Source: Lachnospiraceae bacterium
Lineage (GTDB): Bacteria; Bacillota; Clostridia; Lachnospirales; Lachnospiraceae
Reading direction: 5' to 3'
Assembly: GCA_021202635.1 (NCBI GenBank)
Contig: JAJQCQ010000006.1
Coordinates: forward strand, 1-52,038
Length of the DNA: 52,038 nucleotides
Part shown: in pieces, positions 24,860-33,592 of the stretch
Numbering within the stretch: position 1 is the stretch's first letter
How the letters are laid out: each line of letters begins with the position of its first letter
Made by a program: the position numbers and the translations under genes
Notes under the pieces: generated by a model
The model's input: the letters and a program-made list of their open reading frames with translations, nothing else
Database searches by the model: none
What the model was told of the DNA's origin: nothing

Positions 24860-26035
24860 CTACGCCTTCACTTCTCCCCAGAAGCTCTGCCCATCCAGAT
24901 GTTCCGGAATATCAAACATCTCCAGCACCGTCGCTGCAATATCCGCGAAGCTGCTCCTCGTACCAATTGATACACCTGGCCGCACACAGCTGCCATAGAG
25001 AAGCATCGGCACGTATTCGCGCGAATGGTCCGTTCCCGGGAATCCCGGGTCACAGCCGTGATCGGCCGTAATCAGCACCACATCGTCTTCACGCATCCTG
25101 CCCATCATCTCTGCAAGCTGCCGGTCAAATACAGTGGCGGCCGCCGCATATCCGTCGATGTCATTGCGGTGTCCGTAGAGCATGTCAAAATCTACCAGAT
25201 TCACAAAGCAGAGTCCGGTAAACGCTTCCTCCATCAGCGCCAGGGTCTTGTTCATGCCATCCTCATTGTCCTGAATCGGCGTCGTATGCGCGATCCCCTG
25301 TCCCGCAAAAATATCATTGATCTTGCCAACCCCATATGTGTCAAATCCGTGCTCCCGCAGGCTCACCAGCATCGTGCGCTTCGGCGGCACAAGAGAAAAA
25401 TCATGCCGGTTCCTGGTTCTCGTAAAATTCGCTGCGTTCTCTCCCACAAACGGCCGCGCAATCACGCGTCCCACACCATGCTTTCCCTGCAGGATCGCCC
25501 GCGCCTTACGGCAGTAATCATACAAGGTCTCCAGCGGAACCACATCCTCGTGTGCCGCGATCTGAAACACGCTGTCCGCTGAAGTATAGACGATCAGGTC
25601 TCCGGTCTGCACATGCTGCTCCCCATAATCGCGGATCACATCCGTACCGGAATAAGGCCGGTTACAGAGCACGCCGCGCCCCGTCTGCTCCCGGAAGGGC
25701 GCAAGCACCTCTTCCGGAAATCCGTCCGGGTACACCGGCATCGGCTCCGGCGAAACTACGCCCGCGATCTCCCAGTGGCCAATCGTCGTATCCTTGCCCA
25801 TCGAGCGCTCTCGCAGCCGCCCGTACGCCGCAATCGGCGCCTCCACACCAGGCCGGCAGGTCACGCCGTCAATATTAAACATGCCAAACCGCTCCAGGTT
25901 CGGTGTGTCATAGCGGTCCGAGCGCACAATCGAAGCCAGGGTATTTGCCCCGACATCCCCAAACAGATCCGCATCCGGCTCATAGCCAATGCCAAAGCTG
26001 TCAAGCACAATGATGAATACTCTCTTTACCTTCAT
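24860..26035 (-). CDS. deoB: Phosphopentomutase
   Basis: Interconverts (deoxy)ribose 1-phosphate and 5-phosphate, feeding sugar from nucleosides into central metabolism. It has 391 residues, as usual for the alkaline-phosphatase-superfamily DeoB. Metal-site motifs are VLDSFGIGYEPDA near the start and LITADHGCDPG and TDHSREYVPML near the end; the phosphorylated Thr lies in GKDTTIGHWEI. The ATG at 26035 follows GGAGG; the deoD stop is 18 bases upstream and cdd starts 36 bases downstream, consistent with one operon. Confidence 0.97.
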   Translation of the reverse strand: MKVKRVFIIVLDSFGIGYEPDADLFGDVGANTLASIVRSDRYDTPNLERFGMFNIDGVTCRPGVEAPIAAYGRLRERSMGKDTTIGHWEIAGVVSPEPMPVYPDGFPEEVLAPFREQTGRGVLCNRPYSGTDVIRDYGEQHVQTGDLIVYTSADSVFQIAAHEDVVPLETLYDYCRKARAILQGKHGVGRVIARPFVGENAANFTRTRNRHDFSLVPPKRTMLVSLREHGFDTYGVGKINDIFAGQGIAHTTPIQDNEDGMNKTLALMEEAFTGLCFVNLVDFDMLYGHRNDIDGYAAAATVFDRQLAEMMGRMREDDVVLITADHGCDPGFPGTDHSREYVPMLLYGSCVRPGVSIGTRSSFADIAATVLEMFDIPEHLDGQSFWGEVKA

Positions 26036-26053
26036 TGCATACCGCCTCCTGCG

Positions 26054-26761
26054 TCACGCGATCTCCAATGCGACCTTTACCATATCGTTGAAGCTGTTCT
26101 GGCGTTCTTCGGAGGTGGTCTCCTCACCGGTCACCATACTGTCTGAAATCGTGCAGATCGCCAGCGCCTTTTTCCCGGCGCGGGCCGCGTTCATGTAAAG
26201 TGCAGCCGCTTCCATCTCAACCGCCAGCGCACCCATCTTCTGCCATTTCTCTGTCGTCGGGCGGTCATTGTAAAATACATCCGCGGAAACCAGGTTCCCC
26301 ACTTTGTAATTCAGTCCCATCGTCTCTGCCGCCGCCACAGCGTTTTTCAACAGGTCATAGGAAGCAATCGGCGCAAATGTCCCCGGCAGCTCAAACTGCG
26401 CCGCGTAGTTGGAATCCGTGCACGCCCCCATGCCAAATACCAGATCACGCAGATGCAGTTCCTTTGTCAGAGCCCCCGCTGTGCCGATGCGGATAATATT
26501 CTCCACATCATAAAAATGAAACAGTTCATAGGAATAAATGCCAATCGAAGGCATTCCCATGCCGCTCGCCATCACGGAAACCTTCTTTCCATGATACGTC
26601 CCTGTGTAGCCGTTAACGCCGCGGACATTGTTCACTAATACCGCATCCTCAAAAAACGTCTCCGCAATGTGCTTTGCGCGAAGCGGATCCCCCGGCATCA
26701 AAACCGTCCTTGCGAAATCTCCTGGTGCTGCCGCAATGTGCGGAGTAGGTGTCTGACTCAT
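26054..26761 (-). CDS. deoD: Purine-nucleoside phosphorylase (hexameric DeoD type)
   Basis: Phosphorolysis of purine (deoxy)nucleosides. Starting at the ATG at 26761, preceded by AAGGAGG, the product has 235 residues, the normal length; a longer reading from 26812 is rejected. Motifs: LMPGDPLRAK, RGVNGYTGTY, the GTAGAL turn, VEMEAAALY and ICTISDS with the catalytic Asp. It is the first gene of the salvage operon and has its own promoter. The products feed DeoB directly. Confidence 0.96.
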   Translation of the reverse strand: MSQTPTPHIAAAPGDFARTVLMPGDPLRAKHIAETFFEDAVLVNNVRGVNGYTGTYHGKKVSVMASGMGMPSIGIYSYELFHFYDVENIIRIGTAGALTKELHLRDLVFGMGACTDSNYAAQFELPGTFAPIASYDLLKNAVAAAETMGLNYKVGNLVSADVFYNDRPTTEKWQKMGALAVEMEAAALYMNAARAGKKALAICTISDSMVTGEETTSEERQNSFNDMVKVALEIA

Positions 26762-26822
26762 AATATATGTCCTCCTTATATGATATTTGCTCTCAAAATA
26801 ATGACGAAGCATTTTCCTTTAT

Positions 26823-26852
26823 AGTTTAACATTTTATGTGCATAACTGACAA
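26823..26852 (-). promoter_or_regulatory. Probable promoter of the deoD-deoB-cdd-pdp operon
   Basis: On the minus strand TTGTCA (26852-26847) and TAAACT (26828-26823) are 18 bases apart, about 62 bases before deoD. The surrounding gap 26762-27089 is very AT-rich, as expected for a regulated promoter. No other gene was found in it; a hairpin at about 27028-27051 lacks a T run. Confidence 0.5.
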
Positions 26853-27089
26853 CTGTTTTTTTATTTTACTTCTGTTTTATGTCATTTTAACTATGTTTTT
26901 ATCTTTTGTTCATATTTTATTCATATTCTCCTGTTATAGTAGAGTCACCTCTTAAAGAGAAGCAATTCTCGCCTGTATGTTGTAATGCTCCATTACACAT
27001 ATTGATAATTTTTTTCATAATAGCCTCCGGTATGCCAGATACCGGGGGCACTCCTCATTTTACAGGAAAAACGTTATCCATAGACAGGC

Positions 27090-28160
27090 TCACTGCCGTG
27101 TCTGCAAAAATTCCCATTCCTTCTGCCCGGCCTCATCGGTCGGATAGCTTTCGATGTAAGCCGCAGCTTTTTCGGCTGCCGTCGTAAAATCCAGCATCCT
27201 TTCGTACGTGACAATCTCATTAAAATACAGCTCCTGCTTCCCGTCTGTCCCGTCCAGCGCCAGGCCAAGACTGATGTAGGTCAGCGCCATATCATAGTTG
27301 CCCTGCATCAACGCGCACTGAACCAGTCCATTATAGCACTGGGCACTCTCACCAAATTCCTCCTGAATCTGCTGATAAATGGCAAGCGCGTGCGTGTAAT
27401 CGTCCAGCGCCAGATAAACCTTGCCGATCAGATACATCGCCGGCTCGTACTTCTCCTCCACCGGGCCGATCAGCATCTGCTGCGCCTCACTGTAATTTCC
27501 CAGATAATAATAGATTCTTCCCTGATTATAATAATACTCGGTATCATCGCCGGTCAGGCTCTGTGCCGTCTGCAGATAAGTCACGCCAACGGCGGAAAGG
27601 TTCTCCTGCGCGTAACATTCATAGATATTCATATATAAATCATAATCCGACGGTGAAAGCGCGACTGCCGCGTCAAAATCGGATGCGGCTTTCTCCGTCT
27701 CCCCCTCGCACAGGTAGCTCGCGCCGCGCAGAAAATACGCGTCCGCATTGCCCTCTTCCGAAGCATTCAGAAGCTCGTTGCAGGTATCAATCACGTCCTC
27801 ATAGCTCTCCATACGGTACTGGGCGGTAGCCAGATACAGGCGAATGTCTTCTGTCGTAGAAGGCATACGGGAATCGGTCTGCGCCAGCGCTTCCTCAAAG
27901 GCCTCCGCCGCATTTTCATACTCTCCCAGTCCCATATAAGCCAGGCCAAGTCCACGGTAAGCCAGCACCAGCGTTTCTCCATCCGCCACCGCTTCCTCAA
28001 AAAGAGTCTCCGCCTCTTGATAATTTCCCTCCGAAAGCGCCTCCAGCCCCTCTGCCGTCTTCTCACCGGATGCTTCTCCCATCGCACAGCCGCCGGTCAA
28101 CACCGCCAATACCAGCAACAGCACGCATCCCATATAGCGAATTCGATTTTTCCCCCTCAT
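27090..28160 (-). CDS. Tetratricopeptide-repeat lipoprotein
   Basis: A 356-residue exported lipoprotein. The N-terminus has a basic start, a hydrophobic stretch and the lipobox LTGGC with the lipidated Cys at 25. The remainder is a series of TPR units (for example LAYRGLGLAYMGLGEYENAAEAFEEAL), about eight in all, so it is a protein-protein scaffold on the outer face of the membrane. No catalytic domain is seen. The start is the ATG at 28160 with AAAGGAA upstream. Transcribed divergently from the MscS gene. The partner cannot be inferred. Confidence 0.88.
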   Translation of the reverse strand: MRGKNRIRYMGCVLLLVLAVLTGGCAMGEASGEKTAEGLEALSEGNYQEAETLFEEAVADGETLVLAYRGLGLAYMGLGEYENAAEAFEEALAQTDSRMPSTTEDIRLYLATAQYRMESYEDVIDTCNELLNASEEGNADAYFLRGASYLCEGETEKAASDFDAAVALSPSDYDLYMNIYECYAQENLSAVGVTYLQTAQSLTGDDTEYYYNQGRIYYYLGNYSEAQQMLIGPVEEKYEPAMYLIGKVYLALDDYTHALAIYQQIQEEFGESAQCYNGLVQCALMQGNYDMALTYISLGLALDGTDGKQELYFNEIVTYERMLDFTTAAEKAAAYIESYPTDEAGQKEWEFLQTRQ

Positions 28161-28247
28161 CCATCGGTTCCTTTCTCTATTTTACAGTATGATTCTTTCG
28201 CTTCTTCATAACTGTTCGTACCTTCACAGTTATGCGTCCTCATCTTA

Positions 28248-28310
28248 CGTTACAGGTCACCCCCTGACCAGATTACCGTTATTTCTATCCTTACAGGTGT
28301 GATCCGTAAC
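28248..28310. repeat. 63-bp imperfect palindromic repeat, copy 2
   Basis: Starts CGTTACAGGTCAC, contains CCCTGACCAGATT and CGTTATTT, and ends GATCCGTAAC. It aligns ungapped to 22804-22866. It sits in the 324-base divergent region 28161-28484 between the TPR lipoprotein and MscS genes, where no gene is seen. Confidence 0.65.
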
Positions 28311-28484
28311 CATCTTACCACATCCGCAAAAAATAGTAAATCACCAGACTACCATCTTTCGCCGGATTATGCTATACTGTATTCCTGTTTACAACCCGGC
28401 CACACACGCTCTGTCACGGGCACTCACGGCATCCCTCCTCTGCTGCGGGGAAATTGCCGCAGCTTCTGCGAAAGGATTTTGATT

Positions 28485-29309
28485 ATGCTGGAAAACTGGT
28501 TCTTTAGCATTCAGGACTATATCGGCAGTTCCGTACCGCTGGTTGTCGCTTTTCTATTAAAGGTCCTCCTGTGCATCGCCGTTTATCTGATCGGCCGAAA
28601 GGTCATTGTCTGGCTGATGCGGGTATTCCGCCAGATGCTGGAGCGCTCGAAAATGCAGGAGGGAGCGGTTACCTTCTCCTGCTCCATTGTCCGGATTTTG
28701 CTGTACTGCCTTCTGGTCCTGTGGATCGGCATGCAGTTCGGTGTGACAGAAACCTCTGTCGCCGCGGTCGTGGCATCCGGCGGCGTCGCACTTGGCCTGG
28801 CCTTCCAGGGCGGCCTCTCCAACCTGGCCGGAGGTTTTATTCTTCTGGTCTTTCAGCCCTTCCACGTCGGCGATTACATCATCACACAGGGAATGGAGGG
28901 CACCGTACAGAAAATCGAAATTATGTATACCACCCTTCTGACCACAGATACCCGCCGGGTGATTGTGCCAAATGGCACACTCGCGGACAATGTCATGGTG
29001 AATGTCACCGCCGCCGACCGGCGAAAGCTCGAAGTCAAAGTGAGCATTTCTTACGAGGATGACCTGCAGACCGCCAAAGCAGTCCTTGAACGGCTGATTC
29101 AGGAAAATGCGGACGTCCTGCACGAGGAAGACCACACCGTCTTCGTGTCCGAGCTGGGGGATAACGGCGTGGTGCTGGGATTGCGCTGCTGGGTGCCTAC
29201 AGACAAATACTATCCCACGCTCTGGCAGATGAATGAAAATATCAAAACCGAATTCGATCGCGCCGGACTGCATATCCCCTATCCGCAGATGGATGTACAT
29301 TTAAAGTAA
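28485..29309 (+). CDS. Small-conductance mechanosensitive channel (MscS family)
   Basis: A 274-residue membrane channel that opens under osmotic downshock. The ATG at 28485 (after AAAGGA) is chosen; upstream codons to 28299 look non-coding. Three N-terminal membrane segments lie at about 15-110. The pore helix is recognisable as VASGGVALGLAFQGGLSN followed by LAGGF, with the usual alternating Gly/Ala pattern. The beta domain (GDYI...G.V..I...TT.L.T.D.R....PN) and the alpha/beta C-terminal domain follow. Length is typical of the minimal family. It is followed at 22 bases by the corrinoid adenosyltransferase gene, which may be co-transcribed. Confidence 0.94.
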   Translation: MLENWFFSIQDYIGSSVPLVVAFLLKVLLCIAVYLIGRKVIVWLMRVFRQMLERSKMQEGAVTFSCSIVRILLYCLLVLWIGMQFGVTETSVAAVVASGGVALGLAFQGGLSNLAGGFILLVFQPFHVGDYIITQGMEGTVQKIEIMYTTLLTTDTRRVIVPNGTLADNVMVNVTAADRRKLEVKVSISYEDDLQTAKAVLERLIQENADVLHEEDHTVFVSELGDNGVVLGLRCWVPTDKYYPTLWQMNENIKTEFDRAGLHIPYPQMDVHLK

Positions 29310-29331
29310 TTATTCAGAAAGGAAAATCTTT

Positions 29332-29880
29332 ATGGCAGAACAATCCGCAAACAGAAACACCGGCCTTATCCACATCTACTGTGGAGACGGCAAGGGCAAG
29401 ACCACAACCGGAATGGGCCTGTGTGCCCGCGCTGCCGGCTATGGTCTGCGTGTCCTGATCTATCAGTTTATGAAAGACAATTCCACCAGTGAGCGCCAGG
29501 TGCTGGGGCTCTCCGACCATATCACGCTCGTGGACGGTCTTCCCCAGGAAAAATTCAGCTTCCAGATGACCCCTGCAGAAAAGGCGGAGCGGAAGGCTTA
29601 CTACGAAAATCAGCTCCAGGCGGTAACGAAAAAAGCCGCCGATGAAAACTACGACCTGCTGTTTCTGGATGAGGTCATATATACCATCCGGGCGGGGCTG
29701 CTCGATGAGGGTCTTCTTCTTCAGTTCCTCGAAAACAAACCGGAACGCCTTGAAGTCATCCTGACCGGCCAGGGACCGAGCGAAGCGCTGCTCCAGATGG
29801 CCGATTACGTATCCGAAATCCGGAAGATCCGGCATCCATTCGACAAGGGCATCCGGGCAAGAGGCGGGATCGAAAGCTGA
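29332..29880 (+). CDS. cobO: Corrinoid adenosyltransferase (CobO/BtuR type)
   Basis: Transfers the adenosyl group of ATP to cob(I)alamin or its precursors. The 182-residue protein has the P-loop GDGKGKTT at 18-25, YQFMK and the LDE motif (LLFLDEVIYT), and ends with the family-specific IRHPFDKGIRARGGIES. The ATG at 29332 follows GAAAGGAAAA. No cobalamin biosynthesis genes or riboswitch are nearby, so it more likely serves scavenged corrinoids. It converges on the S8 protease gene, with only three bases between the stops. Confidence 0.94.
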   Translation: MAEQSANRNTGLIHIYCGDGKGKTTTGMGLCARAAGYGLRVLIYQFMKDNSTSERQVLGLSDHITLVDGLPQEKFSFQMTPAEKAERKAYYENQLQAVTKKAADENYDLLFLDEVIYTIRAGLLDEGLLLQFLENKPERLEVILTGQGPSEALLQMADYVSEIRKIRHPFDKGIRARGGIES

Positions 29881-29883
29881 CAA

Positions 29884-31719
29884 TCATCCCGGCAGGCTGT
29901 CCCGCACACACAGCGCTCCATAGCCGACCTGGTTGTTCGGCCACACGCGGTAGCCCGGCAGCTGCCGTGCGCCGCGGCAGAGATAAGCACGGACTTTTTC
30001 GCCATACAGATAGGGATCCTTTCCCCGAACGATCCCCCATTCCATCAGCAGCGCCGCTGATCCGGTCACAAAGGGGGCCGCAAAGGAGGTGCCTGACACA
30101 GTCACATATCCTCCTCCCACCGCTGTCGTCGTAACGTCCACACCGGGAGCCACCAGGTCCGGGCGATTCCGAAACGGTGTATCCGGCCATCCCCGCCCGG
30201 AAAAGGGCGCATACGCATCCCGCCGCGCATCATAGGCGCCGACTGCGACCACGCCCGCCGCGGTGGATGGAATGGTCATCGTCGTATCCGGGGTGGAATT
30301 CAGAAAACGGGTTCCATCATTGCGGACGCGGGCTTCCGGCATCCAGAGCGAATATTCGCCGGTAACAATGCGCCGCGGTGTCAGCCGGATCTGCCAGATT
30401 CCACTGTCGATATAGTCCCCTTCCGGGATAAAATCAAGATAAATCTCCTGCTGCGCCTGATACGGACTCGGCTCCCCATAATAAACCAGCAGGGCTGTGT
30501 TTCCCAGGCGGTAGCGCACCGTGCCGATTTCCTCCCCAAACGGACCCGCACGGCGCCCATTCGGGTGCACGATCGTGATTCCAAATACATCCACGTAATT
30601 CTTCCAGAGCTGGAGGTTCATGGTTGTCTCAAAGTCACTGACCAGAAACTCAATTTCTTTTTGAACATCCTCCGCCGCGTGAAGGCTCCCGGAAGCATGC
30701 CCTCCCGTATTTCCTTCATTTCCGGTGCCTGCTACAATCACATTTCTGCCCCGGTCAGAGAGCATATCGATGTAAGTTTCCAATAAAGAAGTTCCCCGGT
30801 GGGAGCCATATACATTGCCAAAGCTCAGATTGATCGCCGCCGGCTGACCGAATTCCTCTGCTTTTCGCACAACATACTCCAGCGCCTGCATCAGCTCAAC
30901 CGTGCTTGGAAACCCATTCGGGCGCGGAGTGCCAAGCTTCACGACCAGAAGATCGCTTTTCGGCGCCACGCCGCGATACGGGTTGCCGGACGCACGCCCA
31001 TTTCCCGCAGCGATGCCAAGTACCTCAGTGCCATGGCCGCTAAAATCCTGCTCCGGCACAAGCGTCAGTCCTGCCTCGCGGGAACCTGCCGCCAGCGCTG
31101 CATTGATGTCCTCCTGCGTATATTCCACACCGCCCGAAAAACCGGTCGGGACATGACCGAGCCGCGCAGGCGGCGCGTCTGATGCAGATCCGCCGCCTGC
31201 GGCTGTCTCACCATCTGCCGCATTCCCTGCCGCTCGCGCAGGCTGCGCGGCACTCTGATCCCAGATCGCGCGGATGCGCGTGCTTCCGTCCTCCTTCCGA
31301 AAATCCGGATGAAAATAATCCACCCCTGAATCGATCACTGCTGTCAGTACGCCTTCCCCAAACAATTCGAGCGGCGCGGCCTGCACCGGAGAAAGGCAGG
31401 AAACGGTTCTTCCGACCGACACAGAAAAATAAAGGCGCTTCGGCTTCTCCACATATTCTATCTGCCGGATCGCCGCAAGCGCCTGAAGCTGGCTCTTCGG
31501 AACCGTTACGATCGCGTATCCGCCGGAAAGAAGAACCACGTTCCATCCCACGGACAAGTCCGAAAGAGCCTCCTGTAAATCCCCGCTGTATCGTACGATT
31601 ACCTCCCAGGTCTGTTCCTCCCGGTGGTATCCCACATCCAGGTCCTCTGATTTTTCCATCTCCTCCGGTGTCGCGTCCAGTGCCAGGTTCAGCAAATTTT
31701 CAATTTTCTGATCGTCCAT
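29884..31719 (-). CDS. Subtilisin-like S8 peptidase, Csp-type
   Basis: A 611-residue serine protease without a signal peptide. The catalytic triad is intact: D130 (AVIDSGVDYFHP), H229 (FSGHGTEVLG) and S545 (SGTSFAAP). A prodomain-like region covers about 35-100. A large insertion at about 355-480 between the oxyanion-hole region (AGTGNEGN) and the Ser motif matches the jellyroll domain of clostridial Csp proteases, which process spore-germination enzymes. Residues about 156-196 are Ala/Gly/Ser-rich and GC-rich, an extra loop between WDQ and VEYTQEDINAAL. The ATG at 31719 follows GGGAG. The Csp-like role is inference; many Clostridia carry several such proteases of unknown substrate. Confidence 0.88.
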   Translation of the reverse strand: MDDQKIENLLNLALDATPEEMEKSEDLDVGYHREEQTWEVIVRYSGDLQEALSDLSVGWNVVLLSGGYAIVTVPKSQLQALAAIRQIEYVEKPKRLYFSVSVGRTVSCLSPVQAAPLELFGEGVLTAVIDSGVDYFHPDFRKEDGSTRIRAIWDQSAAQPARAAGNAADGETAAGGGSASDAPPARLGHVPTGFSGGVEYTQEDINAALAAGSREAGLTLVPEQDFSGHGTEVLGIAAGNGRASGNPYRGVAPKSDLLVVKLGTPRPNGFPSTVELMQALEYVVRKAEEFGQPAAINLSFGNVYGSHRGTSLLETYIDMLSDRGRNVIVAGTGNEGNTGGHASGSLHAAEDVQKEIEFLVSDFETTMNLQLWKNYVDVFGITIVHPNGRRAGPFGEEIGTVRYRLGNTALLVYYGEPSPYQAQQEIYLDFIPEGDYIDSGIWQIRLTPRRIVTGEYSLWMPEARVRNDGTRFLNSTPDTTMTIPSTAAGVVAVGAYDARRDAYAPFSGRGWPDTPFRNRPDLVAPGVDVTTTAVGGGYVTVSGTSFAAPFVTGSAALLMEWGIVRGKDPYLYGEKVRAYLCRGARQLPGYRVWPNNQVGYGALCVRDSLPG

Positions 31720-31773
31720 GAAACACTCCCTGCGAAAAGCATCACTGCCATTTTATGAAAAGGCGAAACCATT

Positions 31774-32343
31774 TCAGAACGGCCGCAGCATTTTTCTCCG
31801 ATGATGCTTCCGGCAAAGCGCCGTATAATTATCATTTGCACCCAGGACGACCTGGTCGCCTTCGGTAATCATTTCTCCGCGCGCGTTAAAGCGGGCATTG
31901 CAGGTCGCCGCTTTTCCACACCAGCAGACCGTCTTGATCTCCTCAATCACATCCGCCCACGCGAGCAGCCACATGCTGCCAGGAAACAGATTTCGCTGAA
32001 AATCCGTCCGCAGTCCATAGCAAATCACCGGTACCGTCAGATCATCAACGATGTGTACAAAAAATTCCACCTGTTCCTTTGTGCAGAACTGCGCCTCATC
32101 GACGACCACACAGTCATATTTCTGAATCTCCTCTGTCGTCATCCGCACGAGGTCTTCCACAAAAACGCATTCCTTCTTTAAGCCGATGCGGGAGGAAATC
32201 ATCCCTTCCCCATCCCGGTTATCCAGCTGGGGCTTCGCGAGCAGTGCCCTCTTTCCTCTCTCATAGTAATTATAGTCCACCATCAGCGCATTGGCCGTCT
32301 TGGAGCTTCCCATCGCGCCATAACGAAAATAAAGCTTTGCCAT
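31774..32343 (-). CDS. tdk: Thymidine kinase (type II)
   Basis: Phosphorylates thymidine to dTMP. The 189-residue protein carries Walker A GAMGSSKT at 9-16, the catalytic-base motif VVVDEAQF, and a zinc-binding region with CWCGKAATCNARFN and a C-terminal Cys-x-x-His (LCRKHH). The lasso-loop Tyr/Asn region (LGANDNYTALC) is also present. The ATG at 32343 follows GGAGA. It complements the nucleoside salvage operon at 22.9-26.8 kb although separately located. The LuxR-type gene ends 15 bases upstream, so the two may be co-transcribed. Confidence 0.95.
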   Translation of the reverse strand: MAKLYFRYGAMGSSKTANALMVDYNYYERGKRALLAKPQLDNRDGEGMISSRIGLKKECVFVEDLVRMTTEEIQKYDCVVVDEAQFCTKEQVEFFVHIVDDLTVPVICYGLRTDFQRNLFPGSMWLLAWADVIEEIKTVCWCGKAATCNARFNARGEMITEGDQVVLGANDNYTALCRKHHRRKMLRPF

Positions 32344-32358
32344 AGTATCTGTTCTCCA

Positions 32359-33408
32359 TTATTTCAGCATATATTTCTTTAACTCGCTCTTCTGCTCCAC
32401 ACCCAGCTTACTCATAACCGACTTCATGTGAGCCTTGACGGTATTGAGTGAGATGCCGATATGCGTACTGATCTCCTGGTAGGTCCAGCCTCTGGCCGCC
32501 AGCATGGCGATGGCAAATTCGGTCGTCGTCAGATTGTCCGCGACATCGTGTCCGGTATCCGGATTATGTACCTTCCTCCAGCCGTCAGAAAAGCTGTAAG
32601 TGATGTTAATGATTCGTTTAAACTCTTCCGGGTAATCCTTTTTCAGGGTAGCTTCTAACACACCGCCAAGCAGGCCATGATGCTCCCCAAACGGCTCGAT
32701 CAGGCCATCCGGCCTGGCCTGCTCCCATGCGAGCTGAAGCTGTTCTTTTGCCTTGTCCGATTTTTTCAGACCCATATAGCTCATAACCGCAATCATCCGC
32801 AGATAAATCGTCGGAATCGGGTAAACCTGCGTCTGCAGCGCCAGAGCCATCTCTACATTCCCGATGCTTCTGCTGTAATCCCCCTGAAGGTATACATAAT
32901 GTGCCTGTACATAACAGAAAAAGAACCGCAGGCCCGGCGGCAGCAGTGCAAGAGAGGCCGTCTCAAACACGCGCTCATCCTTTAGAGGGAGATGAAGCAG
33001 CACGGCTGCCGTAGCAGAGACAAAAGCAGACATCGCCTTTGCTTCCGCAGGAGCGTCCGGCGTATCATTGCTGTCCGCAAAGGTCTTTTCCATCTCCGTC
33101 AGAGCATGACGGGCATGCCGGATATTGCCCGTGGCCAGATTCGCGTAGGCATAAACAAGACAGGCCGACAGCCGCAGTGCCGTATCCTCATTCACCAGAT
33201 ACGGCTCCATCGCTTTCACCGCCTTCTCCGGATATCCGCTGAAATAATAATATTCTCCCATCGCGATATCACGCTCTTTTGCATCTCCGATTGCCTGGAC
33301 CGTCTCCAAAGCGTGGCCCGGCCGAAAAACGCTGTTCGTGAAAGGCATGAGGGTATGGCGTACCGCTCCGTCCGACCGGGCGGCCTCCTGCGGAATGTTC
33401 ATTTCCAT
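32359..33408 (-). CDS. LuxR-type helix-turn-helix regulator with TPR-like sensor region
   Basis: A 349-residue regulator. The C-terminal 60 residues are a LuxR/FixJ HTH (WTYQEISTHIGISLNTVKAH then MKSVMSKLGV). The remainder is helical with TPR-like pairs, resembling the C-terminal part of MalT/LAL regulators but without their ATPase. The ATG at 33408 with AGGAG upstream is preferred over an ORF start at 33483. The gene is divergent from the ParB-like/BMP gene (start 33593), making that gene a plausible target. Ligand unknown. Confidence 0.85.
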   Translation of the reverse strand: MEMNIPQEAARSDGAVRHTLMPFTNSVFRPGHALETVQAIGDAKERDIAMGEYYYFSGYPEKAVKAMEPYLVNEDTALRLSACLVYAYANLATGNIRHARHALTEMEKTFADSNDTPDAPAEAKAMSAFVSATAAVLLHLPLKDERVFETASLALLPPGLRFFFCYVQAHYVYLQGDYSRSIGNVEMALALQTQVYPIPTIYLRMIAVMSYMGLKKSDKAKEQLQLAWEQARPDGLIEPFGEHHGLLGGVLEATLKKDYPEEFKRIINITYSFSDGWRKVHNPDTGHDVADNLTTTEFAIAMLAARGWTYQEISTHIGISLNTVKAHMKSVMSKLGVEQKSELKKYMLK

Positions 33409-33514
33409 AAAGCAGCTGGCTCCTATCCATATATAGTAACAATATTTGTGCAATATTTTACTCTTTCTCCCTTCTTTATGCAAGCGGATTCAAATATTTT
33501 GGGCGTTTTCACAC

Positions 33515-33543
33515 TTGATTTCCTCTATTCTCCCTTTTATAAT
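33515..33543 (+). promoter_or_regulatory. Promoter of the ParB-like/BMP fusion gene
   Basis: TTGATT (33515-33520) and TATAAT (33538-33543) are 17 bases apart, about 50 bases before the ATG at 33593. It lies in the divergent region shared with the LuxR-type regulator. Confidence 0.7.
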
Positions 33544-33592
33544 ACGCTTGAATCCGATGTGCAGACCACCCCACAGAAAAGGAGAGGGTTTT

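Noticed and set aside
26943-27060. Possible riboswitch or terminator between deoD and the TPR lipoprotein
   Set aside because: Only one short GC stem (about 27028-27051) is seen, without a T run on either strand and without a known aptamer motif.
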